Assembly (NCBI GenBank): GCA_017481565.1
Contig: JAFUOZ010000110.1
Span: 1 to 43,095 of the forward strand
Origin: Oscillospiraceae bacterium
GTDB lineage: Bacteria > Bacillota > Clostridia > Oscillospirales > Ruminococcaceae
Direction: 5' to 3'
Length of the DNA: 43,095 bases
The notes beneath the pieces were generated by a model. The model was not told where the DNA came from and ran no database searches. It was given only the letters and a program-made list of their open reading frames with translations. Positions 32,804-41,654 of the stretch are shown here, piece after piece. The position numbers and the translations under genes were made by a program. The first letter of the stretch is position 1; each line of letters opens with the position of its first letter.

Positions 32804-33523
32804 TCAGTCATCGGGATATCTTTTTTCTCCCTTTTCGATAAGTGAATAAAGACAGCTTACAGCGTCGGAAAGGCTTCCCAGGCTGTCTATAAGACCTTCT
32901 CTTACTGCCGATTCTCCGTCAAGGACAGTTCCCATATCCATGACCAGCTCGCCTGTGTTGAGCATAAGTCTCGTATAGCGTTCGGGAGATATCCTGCTGT
33001 TGCGGCATACAAAGCCTGTTATACGCTCCTGCATTGCCTCAAAGCAGCGCATTGTCTGCGGCACTCCGAGAACAAGACCGTTCATTCTTACAGGGTGAAT
33101 GGTCATTGTTGCAGAGGGGACGATAAAGGAGCGGTCTGCCGATACAGCAAGGGGAACGCCTATGGAATGACCGCCGCCCAGTACTATTGATACGGTAGGA
33201 GTTTTCATTCCCGAGATAAGCTCTGCAATGGCAAGTCCCGCTTCAACATCACCGCCTACAGTATTCAGTATAATGAGAAGTCCCTCTATGGAGCGGTCCT
33301 GCTCGATAGCTGCAAGTGCAGGCATTATATGCTCATATTTTGTGGTCTTATCCGTAGGGGGAAGGATATAATGCCCCTCCACCTGTCCTATGATAGTCAG
33401 ACAGTGGATAAGATGCTTTGAATTCTGTGATACAGTCTCTCCGATCTGTTCGGCAAGCTCAGTCCTGTCAAGCTGCTGTTCTGTATCGGAGGAGCTGCTT
33501 GTGTTATCCTTGTTTTCGCTCAT
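32804..33523 (-). CDS. tepA: ClpP-class serine protease, TepA-like
   Basis: A 239-residue ClpP/crotonase-fold protease. Visible marks are LLIILNTVGGDVEAGLAIAE, the nucleophile Ser in GGGHSIGVPLA and the catalytic-type His in ATMTIHPV. In Bacillus, TepA (translocation-enhancing protein) degrades spore or secreted proteins and its gene lies beside spoIIIE; the same neighbourhood is seen here. The N-terminal 30 residues are Ser/Glu-rich and probably disordered. I start at 33523, where AGAGGTG sits before the ATG; the in-frame ATG at 33541 has no ribosome binding site. It is the first gene of a tepA-uppP-ftsK cluster with its own promoter. Confidence 0.85.
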   Translation of the reverse strand: MSENKDNTSSSSDTEQQLDRTELAEQIGETVSQNSKHLIHCLTIIGQVEGHYILPPTDKTTKYEHIMPALAAIEQDRSIEGLLIILNTVGGDVEAGLAIAELISGMKTPTVSIVLGGGHSIGVPLAVSADRSFIVPSATMTIHPVRMNGLVLGVPQTMRCFEAMQERITGFVCRNSRISPERYTRLMLNTGELVMDMGTVLDGESAVREGLIDSLGSLSDAVSCLYSLIEKGEKRYPDD

Positions 33524-33593
33524 TCTGCACCTCTCAAACATAGTTTTACTATGATATTATGAGTATGCAGAGCTGAATTATACACACTTTACA

Positions 33594-33622
33594 ATTATAC
33601 CATTAAATGTGCTTTCTGTCAA
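33594..33622 (-). promoter_or_regulatory. Consensus sigma-A promoter for the tepA-uppP-ftsK cluster
   Basis: On the minus strand: TTGACA (33617-33622), a 17-base spacer and TATAAT (33594-33599). The leader is about 65 bases. Confidence 0.85.
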
Positions 33623-33682
33623 GTTTTTGATATGGTTTTTAATTCTATATGCGATATGAATTATGTGAATGAATGATTTGTT

Positions 33683-33697
33683 ACAAAATGATTTTGT
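33683..33697. promoter_or_regulatory. Palindrome between divergent promoters
   Basis: A perfect 7 bp inverted repeat ACAAAAT-G-ATTTTGT sits in the 328-base gap between the tepA-like and esterase genes and could be an operator. Apart from this and the two promoters I see nothing else in the gap. Confidence 0.35.
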
Positions 33698-33781
33698 CTC
33701 ATTTCAGTTACAAAAACAGCCGTATCCATAATATGACATTTTCGGTGCATCAGATTTTCGTAAAAACATTTTCTCAATTTA

Positions 33782-33810
33782 TTGACTAATCCGCTATAAT
33801 GTGGTATTAT
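33782..33810 (+). promoter_or_regulatory. Sigma-A promoter for the esterase-met cluster
   Basis: TTGACT (33782-33787), a 17-base spacer and TATTAT (33805-33810), about 42 bases before the esterase start. Confidence 0.7.
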
Positions 33811-33851
33811 AATATATATTTAAATTTCTGATACGGAATGGAGATCATATT

Positions 33852-35375
33852 ATGGGTATACTTAATCCTGCTGCTGTTTTCAGCAGTCATATGGTAATTC
33901 AGAGGGGTAAAAACATAAATGTATGGGGCACCTGCTGCGACGGACGTGAGATCACAGTTGAATTTATGGGAAACAAGGTAACCGCTCCCGTAAGAACTCA
34001 CGAATGGAAGGCTGTTCTTCCTGCGGTAAATGAATACGGCGAGGGCTATACCATGACTATATCCGACGGTATTGAAACTGTTGTTTTTGATGATATAGCA
34101 GTGGGCGAGGTATGGCTTGCAGGCGGTCAGTCCAATATGGAGCTGGAGCTGCAGAACAGCCTTGACGGCAGAGAGCATCTTAAAAGCTGTGCCGACAGTA
34201 ATGTGCGTTTTTACTATACAAAGAAAAACGCATACATAGATGATTATTTCTTCTTTGATGAGCGTTGGAACAGCTGGAAAAGAGCCTCGGAGACCGATTC
34301 TGCCTGCTGGTCTGCAGTCGGTTATCATTTTGCGAAAAAGCTTGCTTCCGATCTGGGTTGTACAGTGGGAGTTATCGGCTGCAACTGGGGCGGTACATCG
34401 GCTTCCGCATGGATAAGCAGAGAAACGCTTCTTACAGATAACCATACACGCTCATATGTTGATGAATACGATGAGATAAACAAGGATAAGCCTATGGAGC
34501 AGTATCTCCGTGAGCTGCAGGAATACAGAGAATGGGAAGCAGAGTGGCAGCCTAAGATCAATGAGTATTATGCGCTTCATCCGACCGACGGAAACTGGGA
34601 CGATGCACAGGAATATGCAGGCAGCAAATCACGCTGGCCCGAGCCTTTAGGTCCTCGTTCGCCATTCAGGGCAGGCGGTCTTTATGAAACTATGCTTAAA
34701 AGGGTAATGCCATATACCATTGCAGGCGTTATATATTATCAGGGTGAATCGGACGACCACAAGGCAGAGGGGTATTATAAGCTTTTAACCATGATGATAG
34801 ATGAATGGCGCAGAGGCTGGAATGACGATACACTTCCCTTTATGCTTGTTCAGCTGCCTATGTTTGCAAATTCGGGCGAGGAAAAGAATACAAACTGGTG
34901 TCTTATCAGAGAGGCACAGCACCGTGTTCACAAGACTATAGCAAATACAGGTCTTGCCGTTATTCTTGACAAGGGCGAGCTTAATAATATTCACCCCATG
35001 GATAAAGTGCCTGTAGGAGAACGTCTTGAGCTGCAGGCAATGTGTAATGTTTACGGTAAAATACCCTCTGATAAGGCTTACGGCCCCGTTTACAGCGGCT
35101 GTACATATTCCGACGGCGGTATGCTTTTAAGCTTTGAATACGGCGAGGGAATGTATGCTTCCGATAAGCTTTGCGGCTTTGAGATAGCAGGCGAAAACAG
35201 AAAATATTATCCTGCAGCTGCCGAAATAAGAGGAAACAATGTATTTGTAAGCTCTGAAGAGGTAAAATCTCCCGTTTATGCCCGTTACTGCTGGGTAAAT
35301 TACGGAGAGGTAACTCTTTTCGGTGCAAACGGCATACCTGCCGCTCCGTTCAGGACATCACGTGACGATGTATAA
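33852..35375 (+). CDS. Sialate O-acetylesterase-like SGNH esterase
   Basis: A 507-residue SGNH-type esterase, probably removing acetyl groups from sialic acid or plant glycans such as xylan fragments. The block I nucleophile is in LAGGQSNMELE, block III-like GCNWGGTSASAW follows, then YYQGESD, and the C-terminal block has NNIHPMDKVPVGERL. There is no signal peptide, so it should act on imported oligosaccharides. AATGGAGAT precedes the ATG. It heads a plus-strand run and metF starts 29 bases after its stop with no terminator between, an unexpected pairing. Given the cellobiose and arabinose genes in the window, a xylan-derived substrate fits better than sialic acid, but this is inference. Confidence 0.87.
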   Translation: MGILNPAAVFSSHMVIQRGKNINVWGTCCDGREITVEFMGNKVTAPVRTHEWKAVLPAVNEYGEGYTMTISDGIETVVFDDIAVGEVWLAGGQSNMELELQNSLDGREHLKSCADSNVRFYYTKKNAYIDDYFFFDERWNSWKRASETDSACWSAVGYHFAKKLASDLGCTVGVIGCNWGGTSASAWISRETLLTDNHTRSYVDEYDEINKDKPMEQYLRELQEYREWEAEWQPKINEYYALHPTDGNWDDAQEYAGSKSRWPEPLGPRSPFRAGGLYETMLKRVMPYTIAGVIYYQGESDDHKAEGYYKLLTMMIDEWRRGWNDDTLPFMLVQLPMFANSGEEKNTNWCLIREAQHRVHKTIANTGLAVILDKGELNNIHPMDKVPVGERLELQAMCNVYGKIPSDKAYGPVYSGCTYSDGGMLLSFEYGEGMYASDKLCGFEIAGENRKYYPAAAEIRGNNVFVSSEEVKSPVYARYCWVNYGEVTLFGANGIPAAPFRTSRDDV

Positions 35376-35404
35376 GCAATATTAAGAAAAGGACTGAAAA
35401 AATT

Positions 35405-36262
35405 ATGAAAATATCAGAATTATTCAAGCAGGATCGCACAGTTTTTTCCTTTGAGGTATTTCCTCCAAAGAAAACAAGCTCGGTAGATACAGTTTATAAT
35501 GCATTGGATCAGCTTAAGGAATATAAGCCCGATTTTATAAGCGTAACCTACGGAGCAGGCGGCTCGGCTGCAAATAACATCACAGCACAGATCGCTTCAC
35601 ATATAAACGATATGGGTATTACCTCGGCGGCGCATTTATCCTGCGTAAACAATACAAAGGAAGATATCATTCAAATTCTTGACGAATTCAAGTCGATGGG
35701 AATAGAAAATATTCTTGCCTTAAGAGGTGACAGGATACCAGATGTTGAGCCGAAAAAGGATTTTGCATACGCTACAGATTTAGTAAAATTCATCAAGGAA
35801 AACGGTGATTTCCATGTAAGCGGAGCTTGCTATCCCGAGATACACCCAGAGGCTCCCGATGCAGTTACCGATATACTTCATCTTAAGGAAAAGGTTGATG
35901 CAGGCGCAGAGCATCTTATGAGCCAGCTTTTCTTTGATAATGCCATTTTCTATGATTTTATTGAAAAGGCACGTATAGCAGGGATAAACGTTCCTATCGA
36001 AGCAGGCATAATGCCTGTTGTGAATAAGAGCCAGATAGAAAGAATGGTATCTCTCTGCGGCGCAAGTCTGCCTGCAAAGTTCACAAAAATGATGCAGAGA
36101 TATGAAAGCAATCCCGAAGCATTGAGAGATGCGGGAATTGCATACGCAATAGATCAGATAGTTGACCTTATATCAAACGGTGTTGACGGTATTCATCTTT
36201 ATACGATGAATAATCCCTATGTTGCAGGTAAGATCAGCGAAAGCATTTCATCGCTGCTGTAA
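35405..36262 (+). CDS. metF: Methylenetetrahydrofolate reductase MetF
   Basis: A 285-residue flavoprotein that reduces 5,10-methylene-THF to 5-methyl-THF, the methyl donor for methionine synthesis. Family marks: VFSFEVFPPKKTSS, SVTYGAGGSAANNI, AHLSCVNNT, LALRGDRIPD, GACYPEIHPEA, MSQLFFDNAIFYDF and IEAGIMPVVNKSQI. The length is that of the bacterial MetF type. AAAAGGA precedes the ATG. The gene for MetH reactivation starts one base after its stop and metH follows, so the three form a tight operon that supplies and uses 5-methyl-THF. Confidence 0.96.
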   Translation: MKISELFKQDRTVFSFEVFPPKKTSSVDTVYNALDQLKEYKPDFISVTYGAGGSAANNITAQIASHINDMGITSAAHLSCVNNTKEDIIQILDEFKSMGIENILALRGDRIPDVEPKKDFAYATDLVKFIKENGDFHVSGACYPEIHPEAPDAVTDILHLKEKVDAGAEHLMSQLFFDNAIFYDFIEKARIAGINVPIEAGIMPVVNKSQIERMVSLCGASLPAKFTKMMQRYESNPEALRDAGIAYAIDQIVDLISNGVDGIHLYTMNNPYVAGKISESISSLL

Positions 36263-36263
36263 T

Positions 36264-36947
36264 ATGGACAGGATAACAATTAAAAGCATTGACCGCAGTG
36301 AAGCATTCAGATATATGGCGGCGGAGGGATATTCTCCCGAGGGCATTATCGCCGAGCTTGCGGACGAGTGTGAAAGAGAGCTTATTCGGGTGATCTCTCC
36401 GAAATATACCTATCGTGTATTCGGAATATCGGATAATGACGGCAGCAGGGTGCGCCTTTCGGGCTGTCCGCTTATACTTGAGGGGAAGGATATTTCCGCT
36501 CTGCTTTCAGGCTGTCATTCGGCTGTGCTGATGTGTGCTACCGTTGGAGCGGCGGCAGACGGACTTATCCGCAGATATCAGGCGGAGGATATGACAAAGG
36601 CTGTTATAACAGACAGCTTTGCAAGCACGGCAGCCGAGCAGGTGTGCGCCGCCTTTGATGATATGCTCCGTGAAAAATATCCCGATAAATTCATTACATG
36701 GAGATTTTCTCCCGGATACGGTGATCTTCCCATATCCATACAGAAGGATTTTCTTAATATATTAAATGCAATGCGGCTTACGGGAATATGTCTTAACAGT
36801 GCAGGAATGCTTACTCCCGTAAAATCGGTAACAGCAGTATGCGGTATATCGGACATATCCCTTCCCAAAAAACAACGAGGCTGTGCGGTCTGTCGTATGA
36901 GAGAAAACTGCACATACAGAAAGAGAGGTACACGCTGTGAATTTTGA
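36264..36947 (+). CDS. Stand-alone methionine synthase activation-domain protein
   Basis: A 227-residue protein matching the activation (AdoMet-binding) domain normally at the C-terminus of MetH. It reductively remethylates cob(II)alamin. Marks: VLMCATVGAAADGLIRR, ITDSFASTAAEQVCAAFDDM, RFSPGYGDLPISIQKDF and LTPVKSVTAVCGIS. Four cysteines near the end (CAVCRMRENC, then GTRCEF) could bind metal. The start is ATG at 36264, one base after the metF stop, so translation is probably coupled; the longer frame from 36219 lies within metF. The next gene, metH, overlaps its last 11 bases and lacks this domain, so the two proteins should act together, as in Thermotoga. Confidence 0.9.
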   Translation: MDRITIKSIDRSEAFRYMAAEGYSPEGIIAELADECERELIRVISPKYTYRVFGISDNDGSRVRLSGCPLILEGKDISALLSGCHSAVLMCATVGAAADGLIRRYQAEDMTKAVITDSFASTAAEQVCAAFDDMLREKYPDKFITWRFSPGYGDLPISIQKDFLNILNAMRLTGICLNSAGMLTPVKSVTAVCGISDISLPKKQRGCAVCRMRENCTYRKRGTRCEF

Positions 36948-39318
36948 ACAGCTTCTCAGAGAAAAGGAATTTATAATACTTGACGGAGCTATGGGAACTA
37001 TGCTCCAGGCAAAAGGTATGCAGCCGGGAGAAACACCCGAGCTTGTGAATATCCAAAAACCCCAATGGACAGAGGATATCCACCGCAGCTATGTTGATGC
37101 AGGTTCGGATATAATCTATGCAAATACCTTCGGAGCAAACCGCTATAAGCTTTCCGAGTGCGGAAAAACCCCTGCTGAGCTTATTCCCCCTGCAATAGCG
37201 AACGCAAGAAAGGCAGCAGAGGGAAGGGCGCTTGTTGCCCTTGATATAGGTCCTATAGGGCAGCTGCTTGAACCTACAGGCTCACTTTCCTTTGAAGAGG
37301 CTTACGAGCTTTTCAGAGAAGAGGTGATCGCAGGCAGAGACGCAGATATTATCGTTATTGAGACCATGACCGATCTTTACGAAACAAAGGCGGCGCTTCT
37401 TGCGGCAAAGGAAAACAGCGATCTTCCTGTTATATGCACTATGACCTTTGAACAGAATATGCGTACCTTTACAGGCTGTTCAGTAAGCTCAATGGCGATA
37501 ACTCTGGAAGGACTTGGCGCAGATGCAATAGGCGTAAACTGTTCCTTAGGTCCCCGTGAGCTTTATCCCGTAGTGGAGGAGCTTTCAAGATGGACAAAGC
37601 TTCCTGTAGTTGTAAAGCCGAATGCAGGTCTTCCCGATCCCGAAACAGGCAGCTATGACGTTACTCCCGAAGAGTTTGCGGAAAGTGCGGCAAAGCTTGT
37701 TCCCTTGGGTGTAAAGATATTCGGAGGCTGCTGCGGAACATCTCCCGATTATATCCGTGCGCTTAAGGAAAGACTTTCTTCCGAAAGGTATGCAGCTGTT
37801 GAAAAGAATATACCATCAGCTGTGTGTTCTCCCGAAAATACAGTTATTATAGATCAGCCGAGGATTATCGGCGAAAGGATAAATCCCACAGGCAAAAAGC
37901 GTTTTAAAGAGGCTCTTATAAAGGGCGATGTTGACTATATTTTAGGTCAGGCTATCGAGCAGGCTCATGCAGGAGCAGATATACTTGATGTTAATGTAGG
38001 TCTGCCCGATATTGACGAAAAAGCTATGATGATACGTGCTGTAAAGGCAATTCAGGGCGTTACTGATCTTCCTCTGCAGATAGATTCCACAATGCCCGAT
38101 GTACTTGAAAGTGCGCTCAGGATATATAACGGAAAGCCTATCGTAAATTCCGTGAATGGCGAGGAGCAGTCACTGAATACAGTTCTTCCTCTTGTGAAAA
38201 AGTACGGTGCGGCAGTTGTGGGACTTACCCTTGACGAAAACGGTATTCCAAAGACTGCAGATGAGCGCTTTGCCATAGCTGAGCGTATTTTAAACCGTGC
38301 CCTTGCTATCGGAATAAGACGTGAGGACGTATTTATCGACTGTCTCACCCTTACCGCATCTGCCGAGCAGGCAGGCGTTATGGAGACCGTAAGAGCTGTC
38401 AGAAGGGTCAAGGAGGAGCTTGGACTTAAAACTGTTCTCGGAGTATCGAATATATCCTTCGGTTTGCCCAATCGTGAGCTTATCAACAGTAATTTCCTGC
38501 AGATGTGCCTTGTAAACGGACTTGATCTGCCGATAATCAATCCCAATGCCGCTTCAATGACAGGCGCTGTAAGAGCATATAAGCTGCTTACTGCCATTGA
38601 TGTGAATTCGGTTGATTATATCAATGCATACAGCGGAGTGACCGTTACTACCAATATTTCGGGAACTGCGGCAGTAAAGGAAGAAAAGTCCTCAGACGGA
38701 AACAGTCTTTTATATGCGGTGGAGAACGGTCTTAAGGCGGAATGTGCAAAGATAACCGCTCAGCTGCTTGAAACCACTGACGCTATGGATATAGTTGACG
38801 GTATACTTATTCCTGCTCTTGATAAGATAGGTGCAGAATTTGAAAGCGGAAAGAGATTTCTTCCTCAGCTTATTCTTTCGGCGGGAGCGGCACAATCCTG
38901 CTTTGAGGTAATAAAGCAGAAGCTTTCCGCTGAAAACGGTACTCCCGAAACAAAGGGCAAGGTTATCCTTGCAACCGTAAAGGGCGATATTCACGATATC
39001 GGAAAGAACATAGTCAAGGTACTTCTTGAAAATTACGGCTATGATGTAATTGATCTTGGACGTGATGTTGATCCGCAGGCTGTAGTTGATGCGGCAACAG
39101 AGCATGATGTGCGCCTTGTGGGACTTTCCGCTCTTATGACGACTACCCTTAAGGCTATGGAGGACACTATAGCACTTCTCCGCAGCAATAATGTCAACTG
39201 TAAGATAGTAGTAGGCGGAGCGGTACTTACTCCCGAATATGCCGAAAAGATCGGTGCGGATTTTTATGCAAAGGACGCTAAGGCTACTGTTGACTGTGCC
39301 AAGAAGATATACGGTTGA
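36937..39318 (+). CDS. metH: Cobalamin-dependent methionine synthase MetH, short form
   Basis: A 793-residue enzyme that transfers methyl from 5-methyl-THF to homocysteine through cobalamin. Modules: homocysteine-binding barrel (about 1-290) with zinc ligands Cys202 (GVNCSLGP) and Cys265/Cys266 (GGCCGT); pterin-binding barrel (about 305-560; RIIGERINPTGKKRF, LPLQIDSTMPDVLE); cobalamin-binding cap and Rossmann domains (about 590-793) with the cobalt-ligand His686 in GDIHDIGKNIV. The activation domain is absent and supplied by the preceding gene. The start is GTG at 36937, overlapping that gene by 11 bases, with AGAGAGG before it. Confidence 0.96.
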   Translation: MNFEQLLREKEFIILDGAMGTMLQAKGMQPGETPELVNIQKPQWTEDIHRSYVDAGSDIIYANTFGANRYKLSECGKTPAELIPPAIANARKAAEGRALVALDIGPIGQLLEPTGSLSFEEAYELFREEVIAGRDADIIVIETMTDLYETKAALLAAKENSDLPVICTMTFEQNMRTFTGCSVSSMAITLEGLGADAIGVNCSLGPRELYPVVEELSRWTKLPVVVKPNAGLPDPETGSYDVTPEEFAESAAKLVPLGVKIFGGCCGTSPDYIRALKERLSSERYAAVEKNIPSAVCSPENTVIIDQPRIIGERINPTGKKRFKEALIKGDVDYILGQAIEQAHAGADILDVNVGLPDIDEKAMMIRAVKAIQGVTDLPLQIDSTMPDVLESALRIYNGKPIVNSVNGEEQSLNTVLPLVKKYGAAVVGLTLDENGIPKTADERFAIAERILNRALAIGIRREDVFIDCLTLTASAEQAGVMETVRAVRRVKEELGLKTVLGVSNISFGLPNRELINSNFLQMCLVNGLDLPIINPNAASMTGAVRAYKLLTAIDVNSVDYINAYSGVTVTTNISGTAAVKEEKSSDGNSLLYAVENGLKAECAKITAQLLETTDAMDIVDGILIPALDKIGAEFESGKRFLPQLILSAGAAQSCFEVIKQKLSAENGTPETKGKVILATVKGDIHDIGKNIVKVLLENYGYDVIDLGRDVDPQAVVDAATEHDVRLVGLSALMTTTLKAMEDTIALLRSNNVNCKIVVGGAVLTPEYAEKIGADFYAKDAKATVDCAKKIYG

Positions 39319-39333
39319 TGATATAAAAATATG

Positions 39334-39371
39334 AAATACCGTCTGCAAAAGCAAATGCAGACGGTATTTTT
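39334..39371 (+). terminator. Intrinsic terminator after metH
   Basis: A perfect 13 bp stem (AAATACCGTCTGC / GCAGACGGTATTT) with a 10-base loop is followed by TT. It runs right up to the ribosome binding site of the next gene. Confidence 0.85.
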
Positions 39372-39384
39372 GGAGCTGATAACA

Positions 39385-39936
39385 ATAAAAACACTTATTC
39401 TGAACGGTTCTCCCAGAAAAAACGGAGATACATCATTTCTGATAAATAAGGTCATAAGCGGTCTTGACGGGGAATATAAGCTTGTAAATGCATATTACAG
39501 CAATATTTCTCCCTGTATCGACTGCCGTGCTTGCCGATATAAGAACGGCTGTTCAATAAATGACGATATGAACACGGTTTATTCCTATATTGAGGAATGT
39601 GACAATATTCTGATAGCATCGCCGCTGTATTTTTCCGAGCTTACGGGCAGACTTCTTGACGCTGCAAGCCGTTTGCAGATGTATTTTTCCGCAAAGTATT
39701 TCGGCGGAAATGAAATACCGATAAAGCCAAAAAGGGGAGCGGTCATTCTTACCGGCGGAGGTATGGGAAAGCCTGATAAGGCTTATGATACGGCGGTCAT
39801 GCTGCTTCATAATATGAATGCTTTTGATATCTGTCCTCCCGTATATAGCCTTAATACAGATAAAATACCTGCTTGTGAGGATAAAAATGCTCTTTCACAA
39901 GCGGAGAGGATATCAGATTTTTTTAATATGTCATAA
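39385..39936 (+). CDS. NADPH-dependent FMN reductase / flavodoxin-family protein
   Basis: A flavodoxin-fold oxidoreductase of about 183 residues. The FMN phosphate loop is KTLILNGSPRKNGDTSF at the very N-terminus. A cysteine cluster follows (SPCIDCRACRYKNGC) before SINDDM, as in iron-sulfur flavoproteins or multimeric flavodoxin-like reductases. ASPLYFSELTGRLLDAASR is the second flavin contact. No ATG fits: both in-frame ATGs (39331 and 39355) lie in or before the metH terminator hairpin. GGAG at 39372-39375 is spaced nine bases before ATA at 39385, giving the usual family start; TTG at 39370 is the alternative. The substrate is unknown. Confidence 0.8.
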   Translation: MKTLILNGSPRKNGDTSFLINKVISGLDGEYKLVNAYYSNISPCIDCRACRYKNGCSINDDMNTVYSYIEECDNILIASPLYFSELTGRLLDAASRLQMYFSAKYFGGNEIPIKPKRGAVILTGGGMGKPDKAYDTAVMLLHNMNAFDICPPVYSLNTDKIPACEDKNALSQAERISDFFNMS

Positions 39937-39986
39937 AACAATATTATATACATTGCACTTCTATTATACCACTTTTCACGGTTTTA

Positions 39987-40103
39987 TTACTTCGGCAATA
40001 ATATAATTTGATTGCTCGGTGCTTGATTTTTCAAAAAAGTCGCAGATACGACAATTATTGTAATTTAGAAATAGATAATCAAACTGTTTAATTGCCGAAG
40101 TAA
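39987..40103 (-). mobile_element. MITE-like element, copy 2 (117 bp, inverted)
   Basis: It has the same perfect 12 bp terminal inverted repeats as copy 1 (18190-18291) and TA on both flanks (39985-39986, 40104-40105). Read on the minus strand it is nearly identical to copy 1, apart from a few base changes and 15 extra bases near one end, after GAAAAATCAAGC. It lies between two convergent genes. Confidence 0.85.
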
Positions 40104-40149
40104 TAGTTTATATTTCAGACTTTGAAGATGGTTGGTGAAGAGAATGATT

Positions 40150-40205
40150 AAAAAACAGCAGTATCGCCGAAACAATAAATGCTTCGGCGATACTGCTGTT
40201 TTTTT
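40150..40205. terminator. Strong bidirectional terminator
   Basis: A perfect 21 bp stem (from AAAAACAGCAGTATC to CCGAA, 40151-40171, pairing with 40183-40203) has an 11-base loop and A/T runs on both sides. It serves the convergent FMN reductase-like and GGDEF genes. Confidence 0.92.
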
Positions 40206-40230
40206 AAGGAGAAAATATAGAAAAATTTAT

Positions 40231-41592
40231 TTAGTTTTTGCGTACTGCCTTCATACGTACCTTGTTGCCGTACATCTCATTGTCTGCACGGTCAAAGACT
40301 TCTTTAACATTCGCATCAATTCCGGCTCTGTAGGTTGCACATCCGACAGCGGCGGAAGGGAATATTTTATATCCCATTGAGCTGCCTTCATTCAGCAGCT
40401 GTTGAAAATTTGAAGAAAGTGTCAATGCACGTCCTGACATATTTCCTTCAATAATTACAGCAAATTCATCGCCGCCAATACGGAATGAACTGTAATCATG
40501 GAAAAAGCTTCTGATAAGGTCTGCAAGCTTTTTTATCATTGTGTCACCGTAATTATGACCGCATTCATCGTTGATACGTTTAAGGTAATTAAGATCAATT
40601 ACGATAAATGCAAATTCTGCCGTTCCGTCGGCTATCCGGTTATCAAGCCTATTTACAGCTTCATAGTAAGCCATTTTGTTTTCAAGCTCGGTAAGTGCAT
40701 CTATGTGTGCAAGCTTGCTGAATTTTTCAGCCTGTTCATTTGCGTTGAAAAGCTCGCTTGAAATATCCATTATCTGATTGACATGATTCTGCATTTCAGC
40801 CATCATAGCGGCTGTCTGCTGTGAAAGAACAGCTATTTCGTCATTGCCCTTTTCAATTTGTCTTATATTATCTGCAATTATCGGATCCTTTATCCGAGTG
40901 TATTCACGAATATTTTCAGATAATCGTCTGAGGCGCATGATACATCTTTTTCCGATATATCTCATATATACCGAGCCGATGACAGCAATTACAGCTGCAG
41001 TTATCAATGCTACGATCAGTGCATTGACAAAAGCTCTGTTTTTTACTTCTGAGATATCTGTACCTATACATATAATCCCTGAATCTGTATTATAGGGGAG
41101 TAATGTATAACAGATAAGCGCTTCTCCGTATTTTTGTTCAAAAATATCGGAATAACTTACTAAAGAACCTTTTTCAGCTACTTCTGAAAGCAACTGTGTG
41201 CTTTCAGGAGATACATCCTTGAAATAATTTGCGGAGGGCTTTTGGTATTTATCTGCGGTGTCATTTGGCTGAGTAACTTCTGCTAAGAGCTTTATCTGTG
41301 AATTGTCTGAGGAGGCGGTGATATAGGTTATGAACGACAGCTCAAATTCATTTCTCAGTGTTCCGGCACTGAGAATAAATTCATCAAGACTATCGTTTTC
41401 GGTATAGCTGTTTTTCAGCATGGCGGAAATATGTCTCAATGTATCCGAGATATATTCTGTATGATCGGAGATACTTTGGTTATAGGTGTATATTCCTGTA
41501 ATCAGCGGTATTATGATCATCAGAAGAACAAAAAGAACACCAAAGCTGAATGAAAGGCTTTCAACTTTTTTTACGTTTCTTTTGGGATTCAT
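40231..41592 (-). CDS. Membrane-bound diguanylate cyclase (GGDEF)
   Basis: A 453-residue protein predicted to make cyclic di-GMP. It has a membrane helix at about 17-37, an extracytoplasmic sensing region of about 150 residues that may be Cache-like, a second helix at about 190-210, a coiled-coil linker, and a GGDEF domain. The active-site motif is intact (RIGGDEFAV, residues 373-377), as are LAHIDALTELENK and DLNYLKRINDECGHNYGD. The inhibitory RxxD site just before GGDEF is absent. The start at 41592 has AGGAGGTGG eight bases upstream; a longer frame from 41631 has none. It lies downstream of araD, separated from it by palindromic repeat C. Confidence 0.92.
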   Translation of the reverse strand: MNPKRNVKKVESLSFSFGVLFVLLMIIIPLITGIYTYNQSISDHTEYISDTLRHISAMLKNSYTENDSLDEFILSAGTLRNEFELSFITYITASSDNSQIKLLAEVTQPNDTADKYQKPSANYFKDVSPESTQLLSEVAEKGSLVSYSDIFEQKYGEALICYTLLPYNTDSGIICIGTDISEVKNRAFVNALIVALITAAVIAVIGSVYMRYIGKRCIMRLRRLSENIREYTRIKDPIIADNIRQIEKGNDEIAVLSQQTAAMMAEMQNHVNQIMDISSELFNANEQAEKFSKLAHIDALTELENKMAYYEAVNRLDNRIADGTAEFAFIVIDLNYLKRINDECGHNYGDTMIKKLADLIRSFFHDYSSFRIGGDEFAVIIEGNMSGRALTLSSNFQQLLNEGSSMGYKIFPSAAVGCATYRAGIDANVKEVFDRADNEMYGNKVRMKAVRKN

Positions 41593-41654
41593 TGTATATT
41601 CCACCTCCTGCAGCAGTTTCTTGGGTATCACAGAAAAAAGTAATCAGCCGTTGA

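Noticed and set aside
38710..39354. Minus-strand frame of 214 aa opposite metH
   Set aside because: It lies wholly opposite a well-conserved metH region, runs through the terminator and has no family features.
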